The translations under genes and the position numbers were made by a program. The notes below the pieces were generated by a model that searched no databases, had not been told where the DNA came from, and was given only the letters and a program-made list of their open reading frames with translations. Of a stretch of DNA of 6,058 nucleotides, positions 1 through 5,519 are shown piece by piece. Source of the stretch: RUG11247 sp045649485 (GTDB taxonomy: Bacteria > Bacillota > Clostridia > Christensenellales > Aristaeellaceae); NCBI GenBank assembly GCA_045649485.1, contig JAZRPZ010000021.1, forward strand, positions 1 through 6,058, in the 5' to 3' direction. Position 1 is the stretch's first letter. Every line of letters starts with the position of its first letter.

Positions 1-1
1 G

Positions 2-106
2 CTCGGTTTCTTTGAAATGCCCATTGAGGATGTCGCGGATGAGGTATACAGACTTACATTGGGAGCACTCAATATTTATTCCAGGGAGGAAGATAATAAT
101 GTATAA
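2..106 (+). CDS. C-terminal end of an unidentified protein (5' truncated by window)
   Basis: An open frame enters from the left edge and runs 34 codons to a TAA at 104-106. It reads LGFFEMPIEDVADEVYRLTL and then ends in SREEDNNV, an acidic, helix-like tail typical of a soluble protein. The frame has no internal stop, and its end overlaps the start codon of the next gene (ATG at 99) by 8 bases, the usual sign of a translationally coupled operon. Family cannot be decided from this much sequence; by context a sugar-metabolism enzyme is plausible, but that is a guess. The ribosome binding site of the next gene lies inside this coding tail. Confidence 0.6.
   Translation, partial: LGFFEMPIEDVADEVYRLTLGALNIYSREEDNNV
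83..90 (+). promoter_or_regulatory. Ribosome binding site that fixes the isomerase start
   Basis: AGGGAGGA lies 8 nt before the ATG at 99. This decides the start: the same frame stays open upstream to an ATG at 12, but that one has no Shine-Dalgarno sequence, and the 29 extra residues do not resemble the beginning of a TIM-barrel protein. Confidence 0.8.
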
Positions 107-944
107 TTTCCCCATTGGCATCATTGCGGATTCTTTCAGAAAGCCCATGCCCGAAGCATTGGCAATGGCAGCAAAGATGGGCGCCAAGGGCGTTCAGGTT
201 TATGCAACCAAGGGCGAGATGAGCCCCGAGGAGCTCAAGGGTCAGAAGAGGCGCGATTTCCTGAACATGGTAAAGGACAACGGTCTGGTAATCTCCGCTC
301 TGTGCGGCGATCTGGGCCGCGGCTTCGGCAATCCCGAACTCAACCCCGGCCTCATCGAGCGCAGCAAGCTCATCCTTGAAATGGCAAAGGAACTGGAGAC
401 CGATATCGTTACCACTCACATCGGCGTAACTCCCGTTGACCCCAACCATCCCCGCTATAAGATCATGCAGGACGCCTGTGGCCAGCTGGCAGAATATGCC
501 GACAGCCTGAAGGCCCATTTCGCCATTGAGACCGGTCCTGAGACCTCTCTCGTGCTGAAGAACTTCCTTGACGGCCTGCATTCCACCGGCGTTGCGGTAA
601 ACCTCGACCCTGCAAATCTGGTCATGGTTACCGGCGACGATCCCGCACAGGCAGTATATAACCTGAAGGATTATATCGTACATACCCATGCCAAGGACGG
701 CGTACGTCTGCAGGTTCGCGATCCCGAGATCATCTACGGCGTGGTAAACGGCGATGCCGGCGCAGAGCCCGCATTCGAAGAAGTGCCTCTGGGCAAGGGC
801 AGCGTACCGTGGAAGAAGTATCTTGAGGCACTGACCGATATCGGCTACACCGGCTTCCTTACCATCGAGCGCGAAGTAGGTCCCGATCCGGCAGGCGATA
901 TCATGACCGCTATCGATTTCCTGAACGGCTTCATCAAGGGCTGA
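99..944 (+). CDS. Sugar phosphate isomerase/epimerase (xylose isomerase-like TIM barrel)
   Basis: A 281-residue cytosolic protein of the AP endonuclease 2/xylose isomerase-like superfamily. Members use a divalent metal (Mn or Mg) to interconvert ketoses or ketose phosphates; the exact substrate cannot be read here. The fold is visible from the first strand (FPIGIIADSF), through the helix MPEALAMAAKMGAKGVQVYA and THIG (His107). Likely metal ligands are Glu144 in AIETG, Asp170 in NLDPANL, His195/His197 in VHTHAKDG, and Glu257/Glu259 in LTIERE near the C-terminus. Between His197 and the last strand lies a longer loop (about residues 201-230), often a lid over the substrate. Length fits the family's usual 260-300. 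The ATG at 99 overlaps the end of the upstream gene. It ends in tandem stops TGA-TAA, and the aminopeptidase gene follows after 32 nt. Codons are strongly C-ending (13 of 18 Pro are CCC, no ATA), suggesting high expression. Family assignment is secure; substrate is unknown. Confidence 0.88.
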   Translation: MYNFPIGIIADSFRKPMPEALAMAAKMGAKGVQVYATKGEMSPEELKGQKRRDFLNMVKDNGLVISALCGDLGRGFGNPELNPGLIERSKLILEMAKELETDIVTTHIGVTPVDPNHPRYKIMQDACGQLAEYADSLKAHFAIETGPETSLVLKNFLDGLHSTGVAVNLDPANLVMVTGDDPAQAVYNLKDYIVHTHAKDGVRLQVRDPEIIYGVVNGDAGAEPAFEEVPLGKGSVPWKKYLEALTDIGYTGFLTIEREVGPDPAGDIMTAIDFLNGFIKG

Positions 945-976
945 TAAACACGCCATATACACGGAGGAAACTTAAA

Positions 977-2281
977 ATGGATCATTCTTATGCCAAAGAG
1001 CTGCTCGCCTTCCTTGATGCCAGCCCCACTGCATTCCATGCAGCGGAGAATATCTGCGCCATGCTGGAAGGCTATACCAAACTGAACGAGAACGAAAAGT
1101 GGAATCTGGTTCCCGGCGGCAAGTACTATGTGACCCGCAACCGTTCTTCTGTCATCGCTTTCACCATTCCCGAGTGCGGCAAGGTTGATGCTTTCCAGCT
1201 GATCGCCAGCCACTCCGACTATCCCACCTTCAAGATCAAGGAAAATGCCGAAGTTACCGTTCGCAACAAGTACGTTCAGCTTGATACCGAGCGTTACGGC
1301 GGCATGATCATGAACACCTGGCTGGACCGTCCTCTGTCCGTTGCCGGCCGCGTTATCGTTCGCACCGATAAGGGCGTAAAGACCGTGCTGGTAAATCTTG
1401 ATAAGGATACCGTCATGATTCCCAATGTTGCAATCCACATGAATCGCAACGTAAATGACGGCTATAAGTACAATGCAGCCACCGATATGTTCCCCCTGTG
1501 GGGCAGCATCGAGGCAAAGGACACCTTCAAGCAGCGCATTGCCGAGGCGGCAGGCGTTGAAGAGAAGGATATCCTGGGCACTGACCTGTTCCTGTACAAC
1601 CGCATGAAGGGTATCATCTGGGGCGACAGGGAAGAGTATCTCTCCTGCGGCCGTCTGGATGATATGGAGTGCGCATACACTTCCGTAAGGGCTTTCGTAG
1701 ATGCAAAGCCTGTTGATCACGTGAACGTATGCTGTGTATTCGATAACGAAGAATCCGGCTCCACCACCAAGCAGGGTGCCAATTCCAATTTCCTGGATGG
1801 TCTGCTGCGCCGCATCGTAACCGCAATGGGCGGTACCGAGGAAGATTACTTCGCAGCTTTGGCTTCCAGCTTTATGCTGAGCGCCGATAACGCACATGCT
1901 ACCCATCCCAATCATCCCGAGTATTCCGATCCCGTAAACCTTGCCTTCATGAACGAGGGTATCGTAATCAAGTTCAGCGCCAACCAGAAGTACACCACCG
2001 ACGGCGTGAGCGCGGCTGTATTCCACGATATCTGCGCAAAGGCAGGCGTGCCCGTGCAGCATTTCCACAATCGTTCCGATATGGTCGGCGGCGGCACTCT
2101 GGGCAATATCTCCACCTCTCACGTTTCCATCAACACTCTGGATATCGGTATGCCTCAGCTGGCGATGCACTCCGCCTATGAGACCGCCGGTGTAATGGAT
2201 GTTGAATACATGGTGCGCGGTATGCAGGCCTTCTACGAGACCGAGATCCGCACTGCAGGAGACGGCGTATACGAACTGTAA
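977..2281 (+). CDS. M18 family zinc aminopeptidase (aspartyl aminopeptidase type)
   Basis: A 434-residue cytosolic peptidase that removes N-terminal residues, in this family often Asp or Glu, using two zinc ions; M18 enzymes form large tetrahedral dodecamers. Family motifs appear in order: ASHSDYPTFKIK (His79, Asp81), IPNVAIHMNR (148-157), GRLDDMECAY (Asp228), DNEESGS (general base Glu258 and ligand Glu259), SADNAHATHPN (Asp304) and MPQLAMHSAYE (His398). By analogy with characterised M18 enzymes, His79, Asp228, Glu259, Asp304 and His398 are the metal ligands, so the active site looks complete. Length fits bacterial M18 proteins. The ATG is preceded by GGAGGA at 963-968 with 8-nt spacing. It is the last gene of the operon: it follows the isomerase by 32 nt and is closed by a terminator 20 nt after its stop. 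No promoter is seen in the gap, so co-transcription is likely. Neither signal peptide nor membrane segment is present. The link with the sugar isomerase is not obvious and may be plain operon packaging. Confidence 0.95.
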   Translation: MDHSYAKELLAFLDASPTAFHAAENICAMLEGYTKLNENEKWNLVPGGKYYVTRNRSSVIAFTIPECGKVDAFQLIASHSDYPTFKIKENAEVTVRNKYVQLDTERYGGMIMNTWLDRPLSVAGRVIVRTDKGVKTVLVNLDKDTVMIPNVAIHMNRNVNDGYKYNAATDMFPLWGSIEAKDTFKQRIAEAAGVEEKDILGTDLFLYNRMKGIIWGDREEYLSCGRLDDMECAYTSVRAFVDAKPVDHVNVCCVFDNEESGSTTKQGANSNFLDGLLRRIVTAMGGTEEDYFAALASSFMLSADNAHATHPNHPEYSDPVNLAFMNEGIVIKFSANQKYTTDGVSAAVFHDICAKAGVPVQHFHNRSDMVGGGTLGNISTSHVSINTLDIGMPQLAMHSAYETAGVMDVEYMVRGMQAFYETEIRTAGDGVYEL

Positions 2282-2300
2282 TCCAATTTCATATAAACAC

Positions 2301-2335
2301 AAAAACTGCCGCAGTTTATTTCTGCGGCAGTTTTT
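2301..2335 (+). terminator. Rho-independent terminator of the aminopeptidase operon, symmetric
   Basis: A perfect 14-bp stem (2301-2314 with 2322-2335) closes a 7-nt loop TTTATTT. It has a GC core (CTGCCGCAG/CTGCGGCAG), with A5 on the left and T5 plus GTTTG on the right. It begins 20 nt after the stop codon. Because of the A/T symmetry it could also act on minus-strand transcripts, here as a backstop for readthrough from the convergent tRNA gene. Confidence 0.93.
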
Positions 2336-2349
2336 GTTTGCATATAGGC

Positions 2350-2383
2350 AAAAGAAAAGCACTCAGTTTTCACTGAGTGCTTT
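2350..2383 (-). terminator. Rho-independent terminator of the minus-strand tRNA-Ala
   Basis: An 11-bp perfect stem (2356-2366 with 2373-2383; core AGCACTCAG/CTGAGTGCT) has a 6-nt loop. On the minus strand it is followed by the T-rich run TTTTCTTTTG. The stem begins only 3 nt after the encoded CCA of the tRNA, so the 3' trailer is very short. Confidence 0.88.
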
Positions 2384-2386
2384 GTT

Positions 2387-2462
2387 TGGTGGAGCATAGG
2401 GGAGTCGAACCCCTGACCTTTTGAATGCCATTCAAACGCGCTACCAACTGCGCTAATGCCCC
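2387..2462 (-). tRNA. tRNA-Ala, anticodon GGC
   Basis: A complete 76-nt tRNA with encoded CCA (plus-strand 2387-2389). The acceptor stem GGGGCAT/ATGCTCC contains the G3-U70 wobble pair that is the main identity element for alanyl-tRNA synthetase. The D-stem is GCGC/GCGC with loop AGTTGGTA; the anticodon stem is TTTGA/TCAAA; the loop ATGGCAT gives anticodon GGC (plus-strand 2427-2429), reading GCC and GCU. The T-arm is AGGGG-TTCGACT-CCCCT and the discriminator is A73. All stems pair fully. Loop ends A32 and U38 are complementary, a feature known to be conserved in bacterial tRNA-Ala(GGC) and to tune decoding. It is transcribed away from the other tRNA-Ala and towards the aminopeptidase gene, and has its own promoter and terminator. 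Confidence 0.97.
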
Positions 2463-2471
2463 AGATGTTCG

Positions 2472-2484
2472 CAAGCTCTGCTTG
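2472..2484 (-). other. Small hairpin in the 5' leader of pre-tRNA-Ala(GGC)
   Basis: CAAGC-AGA-GCTTG on the minus strand forms a 5-bp stem with a 3-nt loop. It sits within the predicted 31-nt leader, ending 9 nt before the mature 5' end. It may affect RNase P processing or leader stability; a chance hairpin is also possible at this size. Confidence 0.4.
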
Positions 2485-2500
2485 TCTCACAACAAAATTT

Positions 2501-2529
2501 ATTATATCATATCTGCGATGTTTTGTAAA
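2501..2529 (-). promoter_or_regulatory. Sigma-A promoter for tRNA-Ala(GGC)
   Basis: Read on the minus strand: -35 TTTACA (plus 2524-2529), 17-bp spacer, -10 TATAAT (plus 2501-2506) with TG one base upstream (TGATATAAT, extended -10). Seven bases past the -10 is a G at 2493, the likely start site, giving a 31-nt leader. Confidence 0.85.
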
Positions 2530-2602
2530 TAGCGTAATTGATTATCAGACCGCAAAATGGGCATTAAGAATAGAGGTTTAACATTTTGAAGATAAATTGC
2601 TG

Positions 2603-2631
2603 TTGCAAAACAGAATCGGAAGTGCTATAAT
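2603..2631 (+). promoter_or_regulatory. Sigma-A promoter for tRNA-Ala(CGC)
   Basis: -35 TTGCAA (2603-2608), 17-bp spacer, perfect -10 TATAAT (2626-2631), with the extended motif TGC just before it. Seven bases later is G2639, the likely start, again giving a 31-nt leader. The 73 bp between the two -35 boxes is AT-rich and holds no recognisable gene. Confidence 0.88.
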
Positions 2632-2640
2632 ACTATTTGT

Positions 2641-2657
2641 TCGGCAGATATTGCCGA
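2641..2657 (+). other. Hairpin in the 5' leader of pre-tRNA-Ala(CGC)
   Basis: TCGGCA-GATAT-TGCCGA forms a 6-bp stem with a 5-nt loop. It starts about 2 nt after the predicted transcription start and ends 12 nt before the tRNA. A near-terminal hairpin of this kind can protect a transcript 5' end or expose the RNase P site; the role is inferred. Confidence 0.5.
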
Positions 2658-2669
2658 TTAATTGAATAT

Positions 2670-2745
2670 GGGGCATTAGCACAGTTGGTAGCGCGCGACA
2701 TTCGCATTGTCGAGGTCAGGGGTTCGACTCCCCTATGCTCCACCA
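2670..2745 (+). tRNA. tRNA-Ala, anticodon CGC
   Basis: A complete 76-nt tRNA with encoded CCA (2743-2745). Acceptor GGGGCAT/ATGCTCC again carries G3-U70, the alanine identity pair. The anticodon stem CGACA/TGTCG pairs fully, and loop TTCGCAT gives anticodon CGC (2703-2705), which reads only GCG. T-arm and variable loop are identical to those of the minus-strand tRNA-Ala(GGC). The D-stem GCAC/GCGC has one non-Watson-Crick position, A12-C23, where the GGC gene has G12-C23. Overall 65 of 76 positions match the GGC gene; 10 of the 11 differences lie in the anticodon stem-loop. Strong promoter, intact stems and terminator argue for a working gene despite the D-stem mismatch. Confidence 0.96.
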
Positions 2746-2747
2746 TG

Positions 2748-2780
2748 AATCCTGCAGGAAACTGCAGGATTTTTTGTTTT
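2748..2780 (+). terminator. Rho-independent terminator of tRNA-Ala(CGC)
   Basis: A 10-bp perfect stem (2748-2757 with 2762-2771; AATCCTGCAG/CTGCAGGATT) is closed by a GAAA tetraloop, a stable GNRA type. T-runs TTTTTT-G-TTTT follow. It starts 2 nt after the CCA. Confidence 0.93.
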
Positions 2781-2794
2781 CGGGAGCTGTTTTT

Positions 2795-2920
2795 ATGGAA
2801 CGTGACAATGAAGCGAAATGGCTTTTGCGTTGTATGAGTCAAGACAGATCATTATTTTATGTCAAAGGCGTAATAGAGTTTGACATTGCGGGCGGTCGGT
2901 GGTACTATGTTAACAAATGA
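2795..2920 (+). CDS. Possible 41-residue small ORF, doubtful
   Basis: An ATG at 2795 is preceded by GGGAG (2782-2786) with 8-nt spacing and opens 41 codons to TGA at 2918-2920. The product begins MERDNEAKWLLRCM and ends GGRWYYVNK; I do not recognise it. Against it: it begins 15 nt after a strong terminator with no clear promoter between, and its last third overlaps the promoter of the GH20 gene. It may be a decayed remnant or chance. It is listed so the 2781-2959 gap is accounted for; the rest of that gap is the GH20 regulatory region. Confidence 0.15.
   Translation: MERDNEAKWLLRCMSQDRSLFYVKGVIEFDIAGGRWYYVNK
2859..2886. repeat. Perfect inverted repeat overlapping the GH20 promoter -35 (candidate operator)
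   Basis: ATGTCAAA (2859-2866) and TTTGACAT (2879-2886) are exact inverted copies separated by 12 bases. The right arm contains the TTGACA -35 box, so a dimeric repressor bound here would block RNA polymerase. The arms do not match the NagR-type sites I know, so the regulator is unknown. Eight-base arms can arise by chance; the position is what makes it worth noting. Confidence 0.4.
2880..2908 (+). promoter_or_regulatory. Probable sigma-A promoter for the GH20-phosphatase operon
   Basis: Perfect -35 TTGACA (2880-2885), 17-bp spacer and -10 TACTAT (2903-2908, 4 of 6 consensus). Predicted start is near 2915, leaving a leader of about 45 nt to the GH20 start codon. The weak -10 beside a perfect -35 is compatible with a regulated promoter. 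Confidence 0.65.
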
Positions 2921-2959
2921 TGATGTGCTCTTTTATTACGGTTGCAGGAGTGATTTTTT

Positions 2960-4732
2960 ATGATGATCTTTCCCAAGCCCTATGAAATGACTGAATTTGA
3001 AGGCAAGTATGCAGTTGATGCGGCGCTGAAGGGCTGCGGAATTGTTGCGCTTTTTGATAGAATAAAATGCAATGCAGCAGGTGTGAAGATTGCTGCACGT
3101 CCGCTTTTTGCCAATGAAGAATACGAAATAACCATCAGTGGGGAAGGAATAGTTATCGGCAGTGCCTGTGACGAAGGTCTCTTCCGCGCAGTAACTACGC
3201 TGCATCAGCTGATTTCCCGCGGAAACGGTGAAGTACAGTATATGCACGTGCACGACAAGCCGGAGATAGCCCGCAGAGGATATATGATCGATATCAGCCG
3301 CGGCAGGATGCCCAAGGTAGAGACTATCAAAAATATGATAGATCTGCTTGCGGCGCTGAAATATAATGAATTCCAGCTGTACATGGAGGGCGATTGCTTC
3401 AAATACGCCGCCTATCCCAAGGAGACGGCTGATTTCGATTGCCTTACTCCCGAAGATATACGCGAACTGGACGCTTACTGCCGCGAAAGATTCATTGATC
3501 TTGTGCCAAATCAGAATTCCTTCGGACATATGTATACATGGCTGAAGAAGCCGGATTTCCATCACCTGGCGCTGTTTGAGGCTGACGAGGTGCCTTCCAC
3601 GCTGAATCCACTGCTGGATGAAAGTTTTGAGTTCGTCACCAATCTGTACGCATCGCTGCTGCCGCATTTCACTTCCGATTTTGTGAATATCGGCCTTGAC
3701 GAGGCCTATGGTCTGGGCAAATTCCAGATAGAGGAATATTGCCGTCAGAAGGGCAAAGACGTGGTGTTCATGGAATGGCTCAATAAGCTGAACGACCATA
3801 TTCGCGATACATACGGCAAGCGCATTATGTTCTGGGCGGACATGATCTATAACTATCCGCAGAGCTACCACATGGTACCCAAAGATGCAATAGCACTTGA
3901 GTGGGGCTATGAACTTATACAGTCTCAGCGCATGACTGACCATTGCATAGCATATCGTGATGCGGGCGTCAGATATTATGTGTGCCCCTCCACGAACACT
4001 CACGGAAGCTTTGCCGGCAGAATGGACGTCACCACTTTCAACATCAGGACCTGTGCTGAGCTTGCCGTGGAATACGGTGCGGAAGGACTGCTGCTTACCG
4101 ACTGGGGTGATGGCGGACATCCGCAGTCCTGGGTATGGAGCATGGTGCCGATAGCGCTTTCCGGTCAGTACGGCTGGAATACCGGCGCGAAGCAGGACGG
4201 CGAATCCTTCAAGGCGGATTTCATTCGCAGCGCTGAGGATTTTGTTGATGAATGGGCATTCGGCGGCGCCAAGGTTGCACGCCTTATGTATCGCATGGCA
4301 AATTACTACCTGCTTGAGCCTGAACGCGTGCATGTATGCACCATGAGCGCAAAGCAGCTGACTATGCCGCTCTCTCAGACGAAGTATGCTCATCTTTTTG
4401 ATATGAAGGATAGCGGCGATGATTTCTATTTTGATAATGTGACCGATTATGTACGCAAAGTGCAGGCGGATATTGAGAAGCAGGAATTCGACGAGCTGTA
4501 TAAGAGAGAAATGCGCCTCACTGCGCGTCTTATAGAACTTGGTAGTGAGTTCTGCAAGGTGAAACTGCATCCGGAAACATCGGCAGAAAAGGCGAAGGAG
4601 CTTGTCGCGCTTATTGATGTTATCCTTCCTGAGTATATCGAGATATGGAATATCCGAAACTATGAACGCGGCATCAATAAATTCCTTGATCATATCTATG
4701 CGCGCAGAAGAGAACTTGCTGAAATAATCTGA
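2960..4732 (+). CDS. GH20 family beta-N-acetylhexosaminidase-like enzyme, cytosolic
   Basis: A 590-residue glycoside hydrolase of family 20, expected to release terminal GlcNAc or GalNAc by substrate-assisted catalysis. Three parts are visible: an N-terminal alpha/beta domain (about 1-102, GH20b-like, ending LFRAVTTLHQLI), a TIM barrel (about 104-410) opening with RGYMIDISRGRMP, and a helical C-terminal region (about 415-590). The catalytic Asp-Glu pair is Asp247-Glu248 in FVNIGLDEAYGLGK; His190 (FGHMYTW), Trp292, Trp315 and Trp382 (LLTDWGDGGHP) are likely pocket residues. The context IGLDE differs from the GGDE of classic hexosaminidases but fits a divergent clostridial branch. No signal peptide or anchor is present, so it probably acts on imported oligosaccharides or recycled wall fragments. 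The start at 2960 is 9 nt after AGGAG (2946-2950); a second ATG follows directly. The phosphatase gene follows after 20 nt. The exact substrate is not determined. Confidence 0.87.
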   Translation: MMIFPKPYEMTEFEGKYAVDAALKGCGIVALFDRIKCNAAGVKIAARPLFANEEYEITISGEGIVIGSACDEGLFRAVTTLHQLISRGNGEVQYMHVHDKPEIARRGYMIDISRGRMPKVETIKNMIDLLAALKYNEFQLYMEGDCFKYAAYPKETADFDCLTPEDIRELDAYCRERFIDLVPNQNSFGHMYTWLKKPDFHHLALFEADEVPSTLNPLLDESFEFVTNLYASLLPHFTSDFVNIGLDEAYGLGKFQIEEYCRQKGKDVVFMEWLNKLNDHIRDTYGKRIMFWADMIYNYPQSYHMVPKDAIALEWGYELIQSQRMTDHCIAYRDAGVRYYVCPSTNTHGSFAGRMDVTTFNIRTCAELAVEYGAEGLLLTDWGDGGHPQSWVWSMVPIALSGQYGWNTGAKQDGESFKADFIRSAEDFVDEWAFGGAKVARLMYRMANYYLLEPERVHVCTMSAKQLTMPLSQTKYAHLFDMKDSGDDFYFDNVTDYVRKVQADIEKQEFDELYKREMRLTARLIELGSEFCKVKLHPETSAEKAKELVALIDVILPEYIEIWNIRNYERGINKFLDHIYARRRELAEII

Positions 4733-4738
4733 GCAAAT

Positions 4739-4745
4739 AGGGGAG
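4739..4745 (+). promoter_or_regulatory. Ribosome binding site for a GTG-started gene
   Basis: AGGGGAG lies 7 nt before the GTG at 4753, inside the 20-nt gap after the GH20 stop. It supports GTG as the true start: the encoded protein then begins exactly at the first beta strand MKLYIIRHG, as in the family. Confidence 0.75.
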
Positions 4746-4752
4746 TGAGCCT

Positions 4753-5445
4753 GTGAAATTGTACATAATCCGGCACGGAAAACCTGATTATGAGATCGAT
4801 CATCTTACGGAATTGGGCTGGAAGCAGGCTGAAGCTGTGGGAAGACGCTTTGCCAAGACGGGTATTCATAAGGTTTTTGCTTCGCCGATGGGCAGGGCGC
4901 AGGATACTGCCGCCCCGACATGCAGACTGCTTGGTCTCGAATGCGGCACGGAAGAATGGGCCCATGAGATTGGCGACGAAAGGCTTACTACATTCCCGGA
5001 TGGAGTGCTCAAATCGTGTTCGCTGGTACAGAATACGTATTATATTGAAAACGGCAATTATGCGCTTGGATACAAAAGGGCGTATGAATGTCAGGGCATG
5101 AATCTTACACAGATGAAAACTGCCGTGGCCAGGATAGAAAAAAGCGGTGACGATTTTCTTGAAAGGCTGGGTTATCGCAAGGAAAACGATGTCTACCGCA
5201 TTATACGCCCGAATGAGGATAATGTCGCACTGTTTTGTCATTCGGCAATGGCGAGAGCGTGGCTTTCTGTGCTGCTGAAGATACCGATAAATGTAATGTG
5301 GGCGTCGTTTGATTACGAATTTACCGGTGTGACGGAATTGGTATTCGAGAATAATGAAAACGGATTCACTGCGCCTCGCTGTATCTGCTTTTCAGACCTT
5401 TCGCATCTGTATGCCGAAGGGATCGAACTTGATGACAAACAATAA
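4753..5445 (+). CDS. Histidine phosphatase superfamily protein (phosphoglycerate mutase-like)
   Basis: A 230-residue cytosolic protein of the histidine phosphatase (branch 1) superfamily, which removes or transfers phosphate through a phospho-histidine. Hallmarks: IIRHGKP at the N-terminus (Arg7, nucleophile His8), LTELGWKQAEAVG (19-30), FASPMGRAQDTA (Arg48), the probable acid/base Glu67 or Glu68, and a second catalytic His163 in ALFCHSAMARAW. The last reads CHSAM where most members have SHGG or similar, a variation seen in divergent members. Length fits. It starts with GTG. It lies 20 nt downstream of the GH20 gene with no promoter between and is closed by a strong terminator, so the two form an operon. 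The substrate is unknown; a sugar phosphate would fit the context, but these proteins are promiscuous and sequence alone cannot tell. Not a typical glycolytic mutase: it lacks the RHGESxWN motif. Confidence 0.88.
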   Translation: MKLYIIRHGKPDYEIDHLTELGWKQAEAVGRRFAKTGIHKVFASPMGRAQDTAAPTCRLLGLECGTEEWAHEIGDERLTTFPDGVLKSCSLVQNTYYIENGNYALGYKRAYECQGMNLTQMKTAVARIEKSGDDFLERLGYRKENDVYRIIRPNEDNVALFCHSAMARAWLSVLLKIPINVMWASFDYEFTGVTELVFENNENGFTAPRCICFSDLSHLYAEGIELDDKQ

Positions 5446-5448
5446 CGG

Positions 5449-5489
5449 AAGACCTGCGGATGAATGTCTGCAGGTCTTGTTTGTTTTTT
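5449..5489 (+). terminator. Rho-independent terminator of the GH20-phosphatase operon
   Basis: AAGACCTGC (5449-5457) pairs with GCAGGTCTT (5470-5478). The stem extends inward by four more pairs, two of them G-U, to a GAAT loop (5462-5465), for 13 bp in all. The run GTTTGTTTTTT follows to 5489. It starts 3 nt after the stop codon. Confidence 0.92.
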
Positions 5490-5519
5490 ATCGTTCTGTT
5501 GTATGGAAAACAGAACGAT
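5490..5519. repeat. Perfect 11-bp inverted repeat between terminator and transporter promoter
   Basis: ATCGTTCTGTT (5490-5500) and AACAGAACGAT (5509-5519) are exact inverted copies with an 8-base spacer GTATGGAA. No T-run follows on either strand, so it is not an ordinary terminator. It abuts the T-tract of the preceding terminator and lies about 50 bp upstream of the transporter's -35 box. Possible roles are a regulator-binding site, or a second RNA hairpin stabilising the 3' end of the preceding operon's mRNA. A weaker inverted repeat (GTCT...AGAC, 5522-5539) follows directly. Confidence 0.55.

Noticed and set aside
12..98. N-terminal extension of the isomerase from the ATG at 12
   Set aside because: It has no Shine-Dalgarno sequence, it overlaps the end of the upstream gene in another frame, and the ATG at 99 has AGGGAGGA at good spacing.
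69..962. Minus-strand open frame opposite the isomerase
   Set aside because: Antisense of a gene with intact metal-binding motifs; it has no domain of its own.
845..2362. A 505-codon open frame on the minus strand opposite the aminopeptidase gene
   Set aside because: It mirrors a gene with complete M18 motifs, has no ribosome binding site, resembles no known protein and runs through the terminator. The length is a by-product of biased codon use on the plus strand.
2387..2745. tRNA genes as a mobile-element attachment site
   Set aside because: No integrase gene and no direct repeat of a tRNA 3' end nearby; both flanks are ordinary metabolic genes.
2915..2959. Riboswitch or attenuator in the GH20 leader
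   Set aside because: The predicted leader is about 45 nt, too short for a known riboswitch, and no stable hairpin is visible.
2936..4693. A 585-codon open frame on the minus strand opposite the GH20 gene
   Set aside because: The translation is His/Ile/Cys-rich with no recognisable domain and covers a gene with clear GH20 motifs. I treat it as a shadow, despite its unusual length.
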